64,000 nucleotides of DNA from Hsuehochloa calcarea (taxonomy: Eukaryota; Streptophyta; Magnoliopsida; Poales; Poaceae). The stretch's first letter is position 1; each line of letters opens with the position of its first letter. Below are positions 42,169-54,200 of the stretch, in pieces. Under the pieces are notes generated by a model. That model had not been told where the DNA came from, did no database searches, and worked only from the letters and a program-made list of their open reading frames with translations. The position numbers and the translations under genes were made by a program. The stretch lies in NCBI GenBank assembly GCA_036346395.1, contig CM070596.1, forward strand, positions 23,040,177-23,104,176, written 5' to 3'.

Positions 42169-43564
42169 CCATGGGTCCCACTGTCAGCCACTGTAGCTTT
42201 TTCTTGGGATTTATTTTAATTCCAAAACAATGTGATGATGTCATAATCCGGATTTTTCAATCGAAAAATAATTCAAAATATCCAATTTTATGTATTTTCT
42301 TATGTTTAGAACTTCCAAAGGTCATATCTTCTTCATTCGAACTCCGATTGAGTCCATTCAAATTTATAAATTCATCTAAATTCAAGCTCTATTTTTTTGA
42401 GATTTTTTGAGATTTTTTGGATTTTTTTTTTCCTCTGTATTTTTTATTTACTTTGTTTATGTGTAGACATTGATATTTTGGAGAATTTTGAGTAAGGAGT
42501 TCACCAAGACCAAGACTAGTACGAAGATCTATTCCAAGGCAAGTTATACCTTTGATCATATTGATCCCAGTTATCAAAACTACTTTGATTCAAAGTACCG
42601 CATTCTACTTTAAGTATTTATTTCAATGCTTTTGGGTGTAGTTATTAATCCTAACTATTTATATCCACATTGCTTATCGTATTGCCATGATCTTTTGTCA
42701 CCTAGCGTGGTTAATTATTAGTTAGTATTATCATAGCACCAACGTGGGTTGGTTAGACGAATAGTATTACTTAGCCATGCTACGAGTCACACATATGAGT
42801 TGCAAATATGAACTTGACTAAGTATCTATGGAACTTTGTGTAAAACTCTGTGCGCTATGGGTTATTACTTTGTGATAGCATGTGTTGCACTTAAGCAACA
42901 GAGTGGGAAAGGATTTGGACTGAGGCAAGTGATGTGTCGGACCCGGGAGTAACACTCCAGAATCCTCTGTGCATTTCTGAACTAGTCCCATGATCAGTAG
43001 CTAGTTCACACAGTAAACAGATATGGTAACATCCATAATTCGTATAACTTTATTAATAAACAGAGTTGATTACAAGAAAGGCTTACAAGCCAACAATAAA
43101 CAAACACAATGGAAGGCGAAGAAGTAGTGGAGTCGGTGATCCGCCACATGAGCAATCGAGGGTAGCGGCCTAGTCGTCGAGATCCAAGTCCTTCTCCTCA
43201 CGAAATTTATTTGCATGAAGCAAGGGTGAGCACAACTACAGTGCTGCGCAAGTTACACCCAATAATGAGTTAATGCATGCATGGATATATCAAAGGAAAG
43301 TTTATTGGTTGAATTTGCATAAAGCAATGTTTTCTTTAAATATTTGTTACTAAGTTCCAAAGCAGATATTCTATAACTAAAATTCATTTTATAAATTCTC
43401 AAGTTTTATAGTAGGATAACCTCCATATGAAACATGGTGATGGATACCCTCCTATCACATGGCTAACAGCGAATTTTACCACAAGGATTAACCATCCTCA
43501 AATCATTTGCAAAAATCATTTTTAAAATAAAATCAAATCTAACTTTGAGTGGCTTTGCTCAGCA

Positions 43565-43613
43565 TGTCCATGACCGTGGACACGGCTATTCAATAGTTTT
43601 ACACTCTGCAGAG
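43565..43613 (-). other. Three-dyad module in solo LTR G
   Basis: Minus strand: CTCTGCAGAG (43604-43613), CTATTGAATAG (43586-43596, one base short of the palindrome), TGTCCA-N6-TGGACA (43565-43582). Two of the three are perfect here. Confidence 0.88.
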
Positions 43614-44933
43614 GTTGTACAACTTTACCCACAAGAGATAATCAACTTTTAATGTCCGTCGACACACTTAGTAGGTGTGCGACTAAGTGATTATCACGAG
43701 ACCTTTACAATCGTCATTCCAAAGTAGTCATGCCCGCTAAGGTTTCACTTCCTTTGGATTAACCATCCGCTAGAAGCCCCTCTTGCGCCGCTAAGGTTTC
43801 ACTTCCATTGGGTTAACCACCACGGAAACCCCTCTTGCGCCAAGTGGGAATCTTGTCTAACCGACACCCACACACCAAAATGGCACAACTAACAATGGAG
43901 CGTTGCAAATTATTCACCTAGCCTTTGTCCCATTCCGGACTTGTGGTAGTACGGTGGAGCTTTGCAAGATGCGGCTCAAGACCGGTCCTTAATCGACTTG
44001 GCGACTTTCAAAATAACCCCAGGTCACAATCCTACCCGAATTGAGCAGGTGCATAAACTGCACCCACCAAGCATCCATTTCGCCAAGTACAAACCAACTT
44101 TTCATTTTTGCTTTTCCAAGTCATTTGTAAAATCTTCCATGACAAACCAATGTCATAGGCTTTTAAACAATAGTTGATTATTTGGGCCAAATTCCCGGAA
44201 CTGGACATTTTTGGTCTAAGCATGTCTAAGCATAATTTTTTCCAAAATGTTCTGGTTCATACTACTGCATAAACCAGATTTTTATCTAATGTGTCAAGGT
44301 ATGTTTCATTCAACAACAAGTTGGCTATACAATGGCAATGGGAATAACTATAATTTAAAAACAGGTATTTAAATTACTTGAATAGAAATAGCATGCAATA
44401 ATAATTTAAAACAGAATTTAAATAATTTGAAATATTGGGATCAAATATGATCAAAGGTATAACTTGCCTTGATTGGTTATGTGTTGTTCTCAAACGGCGT
44501 CGAATTCCGATTCTCCGAAGTCGTCGAAATCTATACGTATAAACGATCTAAATTCAAATAATATTCAAATAAGATCCAAATAAAATCCAAAAATTATAAG
44601 ATAAATACTGGAAGGAATATATCGACTTTATAAGAATATAGGAATTTGAATCGACGGAATCGGAGTCCGTACGAGGGAGAACGAATTTCTGGAAGGTTGA
44701 AAGTCACATGAAAAGATTAAATTCCGAATTTCAGAATTTAATATATTGATTTTCCAAAGATAAAGAGGAAATATACACATGGTATGGCGTGGCTATTGAT
44801 TTGAGAGAGAAAGTGAGGTGGCGCTTGGGTGGCAAAACGTATGTAGACTATGTGGTGATGTGGCGGTGACATGGCAATGATTTGGCGCCACATGGCACGA
44901 CATAGCTATGATCTTTGAATTATTGCGTAATTC

Positions 44934-45530
44934 AAAATTTCGTTTGAATAGAAAGGTAGATAATATTGAAAGGAATATGTAGGTAAAAGGCTCACGCAAT
45001 TACCAAGCAGATGAAGAGATCGGGCTCGACTGAGTTCTCATGGGACTTGGGAAGAAGATGTGACCAGGTGGTGAAAAGTTAGTGAATAAAAATTCCACTT
45101 GAATAAAAATATGGAGAATCTCAACAGAACTCACCAATAAATTTTGGTACACGTGGATCAACGGATGAGGAGATCGGGCTCGAGTTCTCATGGGAGTCGG
45201 AAGAAGGCCGTCGGTGCTTTTGTGGCGAGGTGAAACAATATGTATATCAAAATTTGGCTTGAATATAAATGTAGAGAATCTCTATAAGAACGCACCAGTA
45301 AAATTTGGTGCACAACGAGCTACAGATGGAGAGATCGGGCTCACGGAGTTGTCACCGGAGTTAGAAAGAAGACCGCTTGCACTTTTAAGGTGAGGTGAAA
45401 CAATAGGTAAATCAAAATTCGGTTTGAATAGAAATGTAGAGAATATTGAGATGAACTCTTTGGTAAAATTTGACGACAACGGAGCACCGGATGGGAGATC
45501 GGGCTCACGGAGTTGTCGCCGGAGTTGGAG
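44934..45530 (-). repeat. Four-unit tandem array inside solo LTR G
   Basis: Units begin near 44934, 45088, 45249 and 45414 (period about 155-165 bp). Each has TTGAATA.AAA.GTAGA.AAT, a GGAGATCGGGCTC word and a GAGTTCTC or GAGTTGTC stretch. The units differ at many sites, so the amplification is old. Open frames crossing it are by-products of the repeat. Confidence 0.8.
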
Positions 45531-46935
45531 AAGAAGAGCTAGCAGAGGAGCTCGGGAGGCTTTCGCGAATCTGGCGAGTGAGATGTGGGAATGAGGAGGA
45601 GGCTACGGCTCAATTTATAGGCATAAAGGAATACGGTTTGGCGGGAATTGCTCGTTTGAGTTATGGCCGGATTTTTGAGGCTAAATTTTTGGCGCGGATC
45701 AGAAATGGAATATTCCGAGAATATTCTTTTTTTCAAAATTCGAAAAGCATTAATTAATTCCGAAAAAATAGCAAATAAATTTCGAAAAATCCGAAACAAA
45801 TCAAAGGTATTAAACACCAGATTCTGAACGTAAATAAAATAATAAAAGTAAAAATAATAATTTTATTATTATACAGTAATTATTTTTATATTGCTGAAAA
45901 TTATTTTTAATCTTGAAAAATAGTAATATTGGTCTACAAATTCTATAACTTTTTAGAGTAGTTCAATAGGGTATTTTTATCTTAAATAAAATATTTTCAA
46001 CAAAAATTTATCTTTTACTTGCGAACGGCAATTCATTTTTAATCGCTAGATATTACAAAATCAAATAGGATTTTTAGAAAATAACAAACAGTGTTCAAAA
46101 TTCTAGAAAATTTAGAGAAATTCCTTTATTTATTTTTAACTTAATAAAAATAATTAAAAATTAAATTTCTATATTATTTTTGTACAGTAATTAAACTTAT
46201 TTTCTGAAATATAGGAAAAGCATTTTTAAATACCAGAAAATTCTAGAAATTAATTAAAACTTTATTTTTCAATTTAAATCCAATAAAATTCAAGAAATTT
46301 AATAAAACTCAATAAAATTTCTTTTTGACTTTAAAACCAAGAAATTAAATAATTAATTTTCCTTCTTCCTTTTAACAACGAAAACTCTTTTTAAGTTACA
46401 GAAAATCAAGAAAATTCTTTGGTAACCAGAAAATCCAATAAAATAATAACTTTATTTATTTTTATTTTGGTAACAGAACTTTGGGATGTTACATGATGGA
46501 TACTAAGTTATATGGTGGAACTTTGTGAATGGGAATGATAAATCTTTTTGGCATAGTTAGAAATTGGAAGTCTTGCCTTGGTCAATTAAGGACTTAACTT
46601 TCTACGCCATTGAACTGGTCCTTTCGTACAACCACATGCCTGATGGGATGGGCCTAACTTAGTAAGTTATGGAGTCTTGACATTGACTACTCAGGCAGTT
46701 GGTTAGGCTTAGTACTAGGGTGGAGGTGTGTTTCAATCTCAGTGGCGACTCACATCACGGGACGGTTCGCCGCTTCCCTATCCAACGGTGTGTGACTGGC
46801 TAATTTCCTCAGTGGGCGTTAGTACTGTCGGTAAAACAAATCGGGAGTGTCAATGCTTGAGATGAAGTTTCTGAAAGGTTTTGTTATGATTAGTGCTAGC
46901 AACACTGATTGTATCATGTGGGTAAAGTGTACAAC

Positions 46936-46987
46936 CTCTGCAGTGTTAAACAATCTATTCGAATAACTGTGTCCGCAGTCATGGACA
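46936..46987 (+). other. Three-dyad module in the E LTR
   Basis: CTCTGCAGTG (46936-46945), CTATTCGAATAA (46955-46966) and TGTCCG-N6-TGGACA (46970-46987), each one change from symmetry. Confidence 0.85.
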
Positions 46988-47644
46988 TGCTCGGGGATTT
47001 CACATGAGGGTTAGATTTTTATAAAACCTTTGGGATGGGAGCTTTGTGATCTAAGTCATATGGCTGTGTGAAATAATTTGATTAAGATTTGTGTCTTTGT
47101 GAAAATAATTGTTAAATTATTACTATTTATTTGTTTTAAATATGTTTTCAATCTATTATTTTGTATTCAATTGTAAATATTACTTTATACAAAATAACCA
47201 CAGAAGTAATTCCTTTTGAATAAGTCATCATCTATAAATTGCATTCTGTGGTATGGCTTGCGAGTTCGGTTGTGTACTCATGCTTGCTATAATCAATCAA
47301 CAGAAGTGGAGGAGTTTTCGCCTACCTTCGAGGAGGAGTTCTACAAAGGTGCTGATCGTTAGGTTTTAATCCCAATTGGTTGCCTATGGTGAATTGATGT
47401 GATTCCGCTGGAGTTTATTTTTTGTTCCACTGCTTATTTATTTATTGCCATCCCTGCTAGGTTTAATAATTGTAAACTCAACCTTAAGGTCAAATCCCTT
47501 TTTTTCAAACTAATCGTTTATGCTATTATTCGTCTTGTGTGGATCGATATTCATCTATGTTGATACTGTGAGCATTAGCGTGATTCTGGACTAGTGCAGA
47601 ATAAATAGAGGGTCCATAATTGCATTTTTGGGTCCCAACAGAGG

Positions 47645-47657
47645 TGGTATCAGAGCC
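47645..47657 (+). other. Primer binding site of element E
   Basis: TGGTATCAGAGCC four bases after the LTR end CCCAACA. Confidence 0.92.
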
Positions 47658-47848
47658 ATACTGACTGTATCTCTTGACCTTAGTTAGATCAGCCATTTTT
47701 AGAGTGTCCAAACTATTTTCTAAAGCAAATTTAACTTGCAATATTAATGAATTGCTTAACTTCTCTTATGTCTCCCTCGACTCAACTATTGCTGAATTTT
47801 CTATCCCTACTGTTTTAAATTGGTTCTTACCCTTGTTTGTCTAGATAG

Positions 47849-48513
47849 ATGCCTCATCTTCAGAACTATGGTAGGGGCAAGAGAGGACTTACTGCAGAAC
47901 TATAGAAGCTTTTGCAAGTGCTAGGAAGATTCGACCGACCGATGCACCAAGGCACCAACTAGGTCTTGAATGATCAAAACCGTGGAGCGATCTGCCGATT
48001 AACCATCTATGCTCGAAGGGACACCAAAGCCAGCCTCCCTTTGAACATCTCAGTCAGAAGGATCGTCTGGACTGAAGGAGTTCAAGAGTCATCGCGCATT
48101 GCTATCTTGAGGATCTGCAACATCTACACTCGCGAGCTTAAGGATAAAGTCTTTCGCTACCATCCCCGGGCCTCTGCCGTGGACCTTCCTACACGATACC
48201 CGTCTACAGATGGAGAGAGCAATGCGACCGTGGTGCATCTTGCCCAGTTTGCTGCTACTTAGGAGGAATCCTGGAGTCGGCTGCCACGGAGTTGGTGTAC
48301 GTCTATGAGACCCTGCAGATGGCAGAAGAAAGGATCACCACACTGGAAGAAGCTCTCTACGGTCAGCACGAGCACCAGGAAGACCCTAAAGAGGAAGATC
48401 CAGAAGAAGACCTAGAAGAGGCCGAGGAGCCAGCAGAACCCGAACCACAGGAGGAGTCTGTTGTGCCTACACCAGGGACGCCCATTCCTGCTGCACTAGT
48501 CCTGAGGCACTAA
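47849..48513 (+). pseudogene. ORF0 of element E
   Basis: ATG at 47849 (MPHLQNYGRGKRGL). There is an early stop at about 47903, then an open segment 47966-48260 with RLTIYARRDTKASLPLNI, the helix ESSRIAILRICNIYTREL and FRYHPRASAV. After another break comes an acidic tail, 48292-48513 (ALYGQHEHQEDPKEEDPEED...), rich in Glu and Pro, ending at a stop. The helix region matches those in elements 1 and F. The function of ORF0 is not known to me; location before gag and the acidic tail are the clear features. Confidence 0.6.
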
Positions 48514-48895
48514 GACCAGTTTGCAAGGATGCCCACGCAGTTCCAAATCTACAGCAGGAAGAAGCACCGTCGTGGTTGTGGAGGCCACCTCATCGATTAA
48601 GTTCGCCCAAGTTTACGTTAAGTCAGTTGAGGCTCAGTGTGTTTGAGACGCGTCGTTTTAGTGTTAGGAGTGTCACCCTTTAGGTGGTAGTTTGCTGGTT
48701 TGCGTTTGTTTTCCTGCGTGTGAGTATGAGCTGCAAAGACCCTTAGGCATTTGTTGCAATCATGCTAATACCCCCTAATAATATAAGTATTTCATTGATT
48801 TCTCGTTTGTGTTGTTGGGTTTAATATACCCCCTCGATTAGTTCTTAACTCATCATGTGCTTGCTACCTTATCTAACCCATGGAGCTTTCGCCAG
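48514..48895 (+). other. Spacer between ORF0 and gag of element E
   Basis: About 380 bp with no coding motif. It is similar in position to 2101-2400 of element 1, which also carries ORF0 followed by a non-coding spacer. Confidence 0.5.
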
Positions 48896-49935
48896 ATGGT
48901 TCAGACTCGTCACGCTGCTGCCAGCGGTTCAGGAACTAATGGGTCAGAAGGAAATGAGCAAATACTAGCAGGAGAAGTTCCATCGCAAGCACCCCCAATG
49001 ATCTGCAGAGCTTTGGAGCTTTCATGGCAGCTCAAACGCAGATGATATACACGATGATGAACCAGATGCAAAATATGAGCAACAATTAGAACAACAACAA
49101 CAACAATGGGGCACCAACCACTCACAATCGCCATGGACCATCCAAGTTGGTGGAGTTCATGAGGACTCGCCCTCCAACATTCTCTGGGAGTGCTTCACCA
49201 GTTGAAGACAATGACTGGCTTCGCGTCATCAAAAGAAAACTACTGACCACCCAATGAAGTGGTCATGAGAAGGTTCTACTGCCACTCATCAGATGGAGGG
49301 CATTGCCTCCGAATGGTGGGAGAACTACATGCCACACATGAGATACCACATAATATTACTTGAGAAGAGTTTTCAACAGCTTTTCGCCAGTATCATGTGC
49401 TAGAAGGAATTATTGATATGAAGAAGGATGAATTTCGTGCGCTCAAGCAAGGAGGCATGTTACTGACTGACTATCTCAACAAATTTTATCAGCTTGCTCG
49501 TTATGCTGCAGAAGATGTCAATCGGCAAGGCCCATCAGAGTCGTTTCTTGAAAGGACTGAATACCAGACTGCAAGTCGGTTTAATTGCTCGTACCTTTCC
49601 AGATTTCCAAGAGCTAGTTAAATAAGCTTTAATCCTTAAGGATAAGCACAAAGAATTGTAGGACAACTGTAAAAGCAGAATGACTTAGCAAAGAAGCCAC
49701 CAGTCTCAGCAGAGAGCAAGAATAGTTCCTCAACAGTTCGCTCATTTTCCATCACAGAAATCTTTCAGAGCACTTGCACTAACCTCAGCACCTCGTCCAG
49801 CTGCCCAGAACTTCCGCAACCATGCGTCCGTCAATTCCAATCACGGAGGCAATCAACAGAATGGATATAGAGTTTGCTATACTTGTCGTCAGCCGGGACA
49901 TTTTGCCAATCATTGTCCTTAGAAGGGAACGATGA
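48896..49935 (+). pseudogene. gag: Element E gag
   Basis: ATG at 48896 (MVQTRHAAASGSGTNG). An Asn-rich run lies near 49080-49110. Capsid motifs: SKLVEFMRTRPPTFSGSASPVEDNDWLR (49142-49225), then FRALKQGGMLLTDYLNKFYQLARYA (49433-49505). The zinc knuckle CYTCRQPGHFANHC (C-x2-C-x4-H-x4-C) is at 49875-49916. Stops include TGA near 49255 and TAG near 49918. Similar in layout to F gag. Confidence 0.82.
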
Positions 49936-49953
49936 CCCCAATTCATTTTAACC

Positions 49954-50694
49954 TTGGAGCTACACCCGCCAAGACACAAAGCGCAAGCAACAAACAATGA
50001 GTCTCTCAAGTTCTTTGGTCAATCCCAGGAGTGCCGCAGATCAGAATCGAGGTGTGTCAACCACATCACACTGGAAGGAGCCCAAGAAGCACCTGACGTC
50101 GTACTGTGTAAGTTTCTGGTAAACTCAGTACCTACATCAGTTCTATTTGATTCTGGAGCTTCGTATTCATTTATTTCTGGAGTTTTTGCAACCAAGAACA
50201 AGTTGAAAGTTATGCATCTTAAGTATACTCTGTTAGTCCAATCGCTTGCAGCAGAGTTAAGCTCTATAGGGGGATGTTTAGGAGCTAAGTTACTCATAGT
50301 TGGAGTTGAGTTTCTAGCCAACTTAATTGTCTTAGATACCCAAACATTAGATGTTATTCATGGCATGGATTGGTTATCAAAACACAAAGTTATGTTAGAT
50401 TGTGGCCGAATAGCCGTAACGATCGAAGATACCAACGGAAAGAATGTGGAGTTTCTAGGTACCTCAGTACGTGATGGACATCTATTAGTCAATAGCTCGA
50501 AGACCGTTGCTTTGGAGGATGTACCTATTGTTAGGGAATATCTAGATGTGTTTCCAGAAGATTTGCCAGGAATGTCACCAGACCATGATATCGAGTTTAT
50601 CATTGATCTAGTACCAGGAACAACACTGATTTCCAAGAGACCTTATCAGATGCTAGCCGATGAGTTGGTAGAAATGAAGAAGCAGATTGAATAA
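49954..50694 (+). CDS. pol: Element E protease and RT N-terminus (open segment)
   Basis: An uninterrupted 246-codon polyprotein segment. Aspartic protease: DVVLCKFLVN, VLFDSGASYSF (active-site DSGA), IVLDTQTLDVIHGMDWL. The RT entry follows: REYLDVFPEDLPGMSPDHDIEFIIDLVPGT, ISKRPYQM, then a stop where KQIE..L should continue. It keeps the protease active-site motif. The start is an internal Met; translation would come from a Gag-Pol reading. Confidence 0.83.
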   Translation: MELHPPRHKAQATNNESLKFFGQSQECRRSESRCVNHITLEGAQEAPDVVLCKFLVNSVPTSVLFDSGASYSFISGVFATKNKLKVMHLKYTLLVQSLAAELSSIGGCLGAKLLIVGVEFLANLIVLDTQTLDVIHGMDWLSKHKVMLDCGRIAVTIEDTNGKNVEFLGTSVRDGHLLVNSSKTVALEDVPIVREYLDVFPEDLPGMSPDHDIEFIIDLVPGTTLISKRPYQMLADELVEMKKQIE

Positions 50695-51254
50695 CTTCTT
50701 GAGAAAGGTTTCATAAAACCAAGTTCGTCACCATGGGGAGCGCTAGTCTTATTCATAAGGAAAAAGGATAGAAGCGTGAGAATGTGCATCGATTATTGTT
50801 CTCTCAATGAAGTTACTATCAAGAACAAGTATCCTTTGCCTGAATTGATGATTTGTTTGATCGGATGAAAGGAGCTAGAATGTTCTCCAAGATCGACCGC
50901 TATTAGGTTACCATCTGTTGAAGATTAATCCGAAGGATATACCAAAGACCGCCTTCTCAACGTGGTACAAACATTATGAGTTCTTAGTCATGTCCCTTGG
51001 TCTGACCAACGCCCCTACATACTTCATGAACATGATGAATGAAGTATTCATGGAATATTTGGACAAGTTTGTGGTAGTGTTCATTGATGACATTTTGGTT
51101 TATTCCAAGACAGAAGAAGAACAATTACAAATGTAAGGTTAATCCTAGAGAAATTTAGAGAGCATCAGTTGTATGCTAAGTTCAGCAAGTGTGATTTCTA
51201 GAAAAAGCAGAATTACATTGGGGGCAACCAAAGACCGTTACTTAGATTCATAGT
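50695..51254 (+). pseudogene. pol: Element E reverse transcriptase, cut by element F
   Basis: LLEKGFIKPSSSPWGALVLFIRKKDRSVRMCIDY (50697-50800), IKNKYPLPE, FSKID near 50885 (first Asp), then 50918-51136: PKTAFSTWYKHYEFLVMSLGLTNAPTYFMNMMNEVF and FIDDILVYSK with FIDD at 51080-51091. Small indels near 50845-50910 break the frame, and a further frameshift falls near 51136. After KCDF the sequence loses similarity and the LTR of F begins at 51255. Confidence 0.85.
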
Positions 51255-54200
51255 TGTCACATCCCTATTTTAATAAAAGGGATTATAATGGATATCTTGA
51301 GCATGCATCATGTTTTTGGAGCATTTCACAAATTATTGCACTTGGAAAATCTCCATCCAATATTAAACCTACACTCCAAAAATTGATCAAAGAGAAAGAA
51401 TAGATAACCACGTTTACATTTTCTGGAAATAATTTATTAAAATAATATATTAATTATCATGAAATAAAATATTTTTTTCCAAATTTTTGGAACTAAATTC
51501 AAACCACGGAAAATTCAAACACAAACAATACCCTATATTAAGTTAGAATTTGAATTAGGAAAATAAATCATGAACAGTGGGATTTCAAATTTTTCGTGGA
51601 TACTAGGTCACCCCAGGAACCTCTCTAAATTATTGAAAAATTTTAGGATTTTTTCGCTATATTTTGAAGCTCGGTCAAACTAGGTTTAAATTAAAATCGA
51701 GTTAGTCAAATGTTCATTTCTTCTGCTCGAACCACCCGCATAGTAACCCGTCCGAGCCAACCGCGGTGACTCATTTGAACCCTTTTGAACGCGGACCGTC
51801 CGATCCTGATTGGACGGCCCACGAGCCGTCGATCGAAGGCTCACGCGCCCATCGCCTTGAGTCGCTGACCGCCGGGCCCGCCTGTCGGGATCACCTTCTA
51901 CCTCCCGTTGACTCGCGCTCAGGCGCTGTGCGCCACATGCTCGCTATGCTCTACTGCATGTCATCCACACCGTTAGTCACCACCCTCCTCGACCTGTCCC
52001 CGAGCTGCACCACTTGACACCGCCTCTGTTCCGTCCCTCGGCTGAGCTTAAGTCGCCTCCACACCTTCGCATTTTCCTCACTTCTCCTCACGGCCGAGAG
52101 GAGGAGGACGCTCTCCTGTGCACCCAGTTCAGGTAAGCTCCTCCCCAATGCAGCTCCGAGCTTTGTATTTCTACGCTATCTCTATTTTGGCTAATGCCGG
52201 CCCCTATCGTCGTTTGTAGACCTTGGTACGCGGTCGTGCTCTCGGTGACCTCAGAGCACCCTCCCGAGGACATCCTCCTGTCAACTTCCATTCTGGTGAG
52301 CTCCTTCTTATTCAAGCGCGTCATCTCGTGTCCCTGAGTATAATTAGCATAACACCTCAACCAATTTTTCCTTTGCACGGCAGGGCCTTGCGAATTTGGA
52401 GCTTTGCCCATTTTCGGCCGAAGTTCAACCTTTCATCTCCCACTTCGATTTGGTATGACATTCTTTGATCCGTTGCTTCTATAACATCTTCTTATGGTCC
52501 TTGAGCTATTCCAGAGCTTCATTTCGCTTTGTTTTGATCCAGTCATCCTCCTCGCGTGAAGCCATGCCGCCGCCGTCACCATCTCCGACGCTGGCCTAGT
52601 TCCGACTATCTCTTCTGCTCTCCAGCACTCAAGTAGTTTCCTGGTAGAACCTAATAGCTCAGGCACCTGCTGGATTGGACAATGCGGAGCTCTTTCACTG
52701 ATTGCACATTTGTTGTATGAGCTAGCGCCGCTTCTCCTCATTTGCCAAGATCGCCCATTTCGACCATCGAGAGTACCACCGATAGGTGCGTAACACTATT
52801 ATGCACCTGTCCATGCCATTGGTTTGCACCGCCGAGGCTGGAATCGCCGGCGACACTTTAGCAATCAAAGCATGCTCATGTCGGATGACCGACAGTACTG
52901 TAGGAATGTAATTAAGATTCAAATCAGTCATGAAATGCGCAAATGATTACTTACTGTATTTAATGATGTCTTAAAGAGTTGATGAGTCTATAGCATGTGG
53001 GCTCGTGAACAGAAAATGATTACTAAATAACGATTGGAATGAGTGGATGACATGCGGGTCCCACGGACTTAACGGCACAGTCATGGACAGGTGGACCGGC
53101 CCATGGACTCATAGTTCATGCACTGTGCTATGAACCGTCTCTATGGCAGGCGGGCCCCACTTGTGAGTCAGAATTTTAAAATCATAAGTTAAAAGAAAAA
53201 CTCACTATTCACTGGGTCCCACAGGTCAGTGACTGCGGCTAGCGTGTAGCCCGGTGAGGAAAGTAATGAAGTCTTTAGAAAATTCAAAATCCATTTATTT
53301 TTACACTGGATATTAGAATAACTTCAAAAATGCATAACTAATTCATTTGAACTCCAAATTGGATGAAACCAGTGCTGATAATTTCCATTTTTGGTGAACT
53401 TTATTTCAAAATAGGTTTCAAATATGTCTCTATAGCAGATGATATAGTTATGGAAAAAAATTAATAACTAATGCATAAAAACTCCAATTGAGATGAACCA
53501 AGTTGAATTGGACTAATAATTTTATATTTTATTTACCTATGTAACCCTTTGTCTCCCCACTGTTCTGCAAATTTTGGCTAAAATGTAAAATCGAATAAAT
53601 TGCATTTTTAGGAAGCTTAAAGTTCAAACTACTATAACTCTCGCATACTAAATGCAAATTTAATGATTCTTTCACCTAAATTAATATAAAATCAACTTAT
53701 AGATATTGTAGGAATCTCATGCATTTTTTCGCATTTTGCATTTCATGACTTTTCTCGGTGTTTTTTGGTGTTATGTTTATATAGATTCCGAAGCACATTT
53801 TATTGACTCGTACGCCACCGAGAGCGAACAACTTGAGTACCAGCAAGGCAAGCATCATTTTAACTTTCTTTTTGCATCATATTTCTCCTTGTTTTGATTA
53901 GTTAGATGCAATGATAATTGCTTGCATGATTATTTTGTATGTCGCTATTTTTGTGATGTGTTGTTAGTTATATGCTATTCATGGGGTTGTCCTTGAATTA
54001 TTTTCAGTACATACATGCTTAAGTTAGGTTGTGTGAAATATATATTTTGGGTTGCTTAGCCATGCAAGTCTAGTGCGGTAGTTTGATTGTTGGGAATAAC
54101 ACGATAATTATGGGAGACACAACCTTCTTATTATATTTGCTCCAGATCTTTATTTTTGTTTCTAAAGTTAAATTTTATCGCTTTTAAAAGAGTTTTGGGT

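Larger units (their letters stand above)
42935..46493 (-). mobile_element. Solo LTR G (3.56 kb), duplication TGATG
   Basis: On the minus strand it starts TGTAACATCCC and ends GGGTCCGACA. TGATG flanks it at 42930-42934 and 46494-46498. It interrupts the E LTR, whose intact order is seen in the copy at 9991-10090. There is no primer site or coding region, so it is an unusually long solo LTR. It holds the three-dyad module (43565-43613), a four-unit array (44934-45530) and a very A/T-rich end (45830-46450). Its CCGACA end links it to element 1. Confidence 0.92.
38883..47640 (+). repeat. Element E 5' LTR with nested insertions
   Basis: TGTAACATCC...GGGTCCCAACA. Its own segments are 38883-40348, 41913-42934 and 46499-47640. 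It contains a 187 bp tandem duplication, a TATA box, a 30 bp repeat array, a strong hairpin (42148-42168) and the three-dyad module (46936-46987). The fragments at 3506-3690 and 9991-11188 are other copies of this family. Confidence 0.88.
38883..51254 (+). mobile_element. Element E: ORF0-type chromovirus, 5' part
   Basis: A long LTR (38883-47640, about 3.6 kb without its two nested solo LTRs), then primer site, ORF0, gag, PR and RT. RT is interrupted at 51255 by element F, and the rest lies beyond the window. Stops and frameshifts show that it is not active. It begins immediately after the last trace of the Tat antisense gene. Confidence 0.88.
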
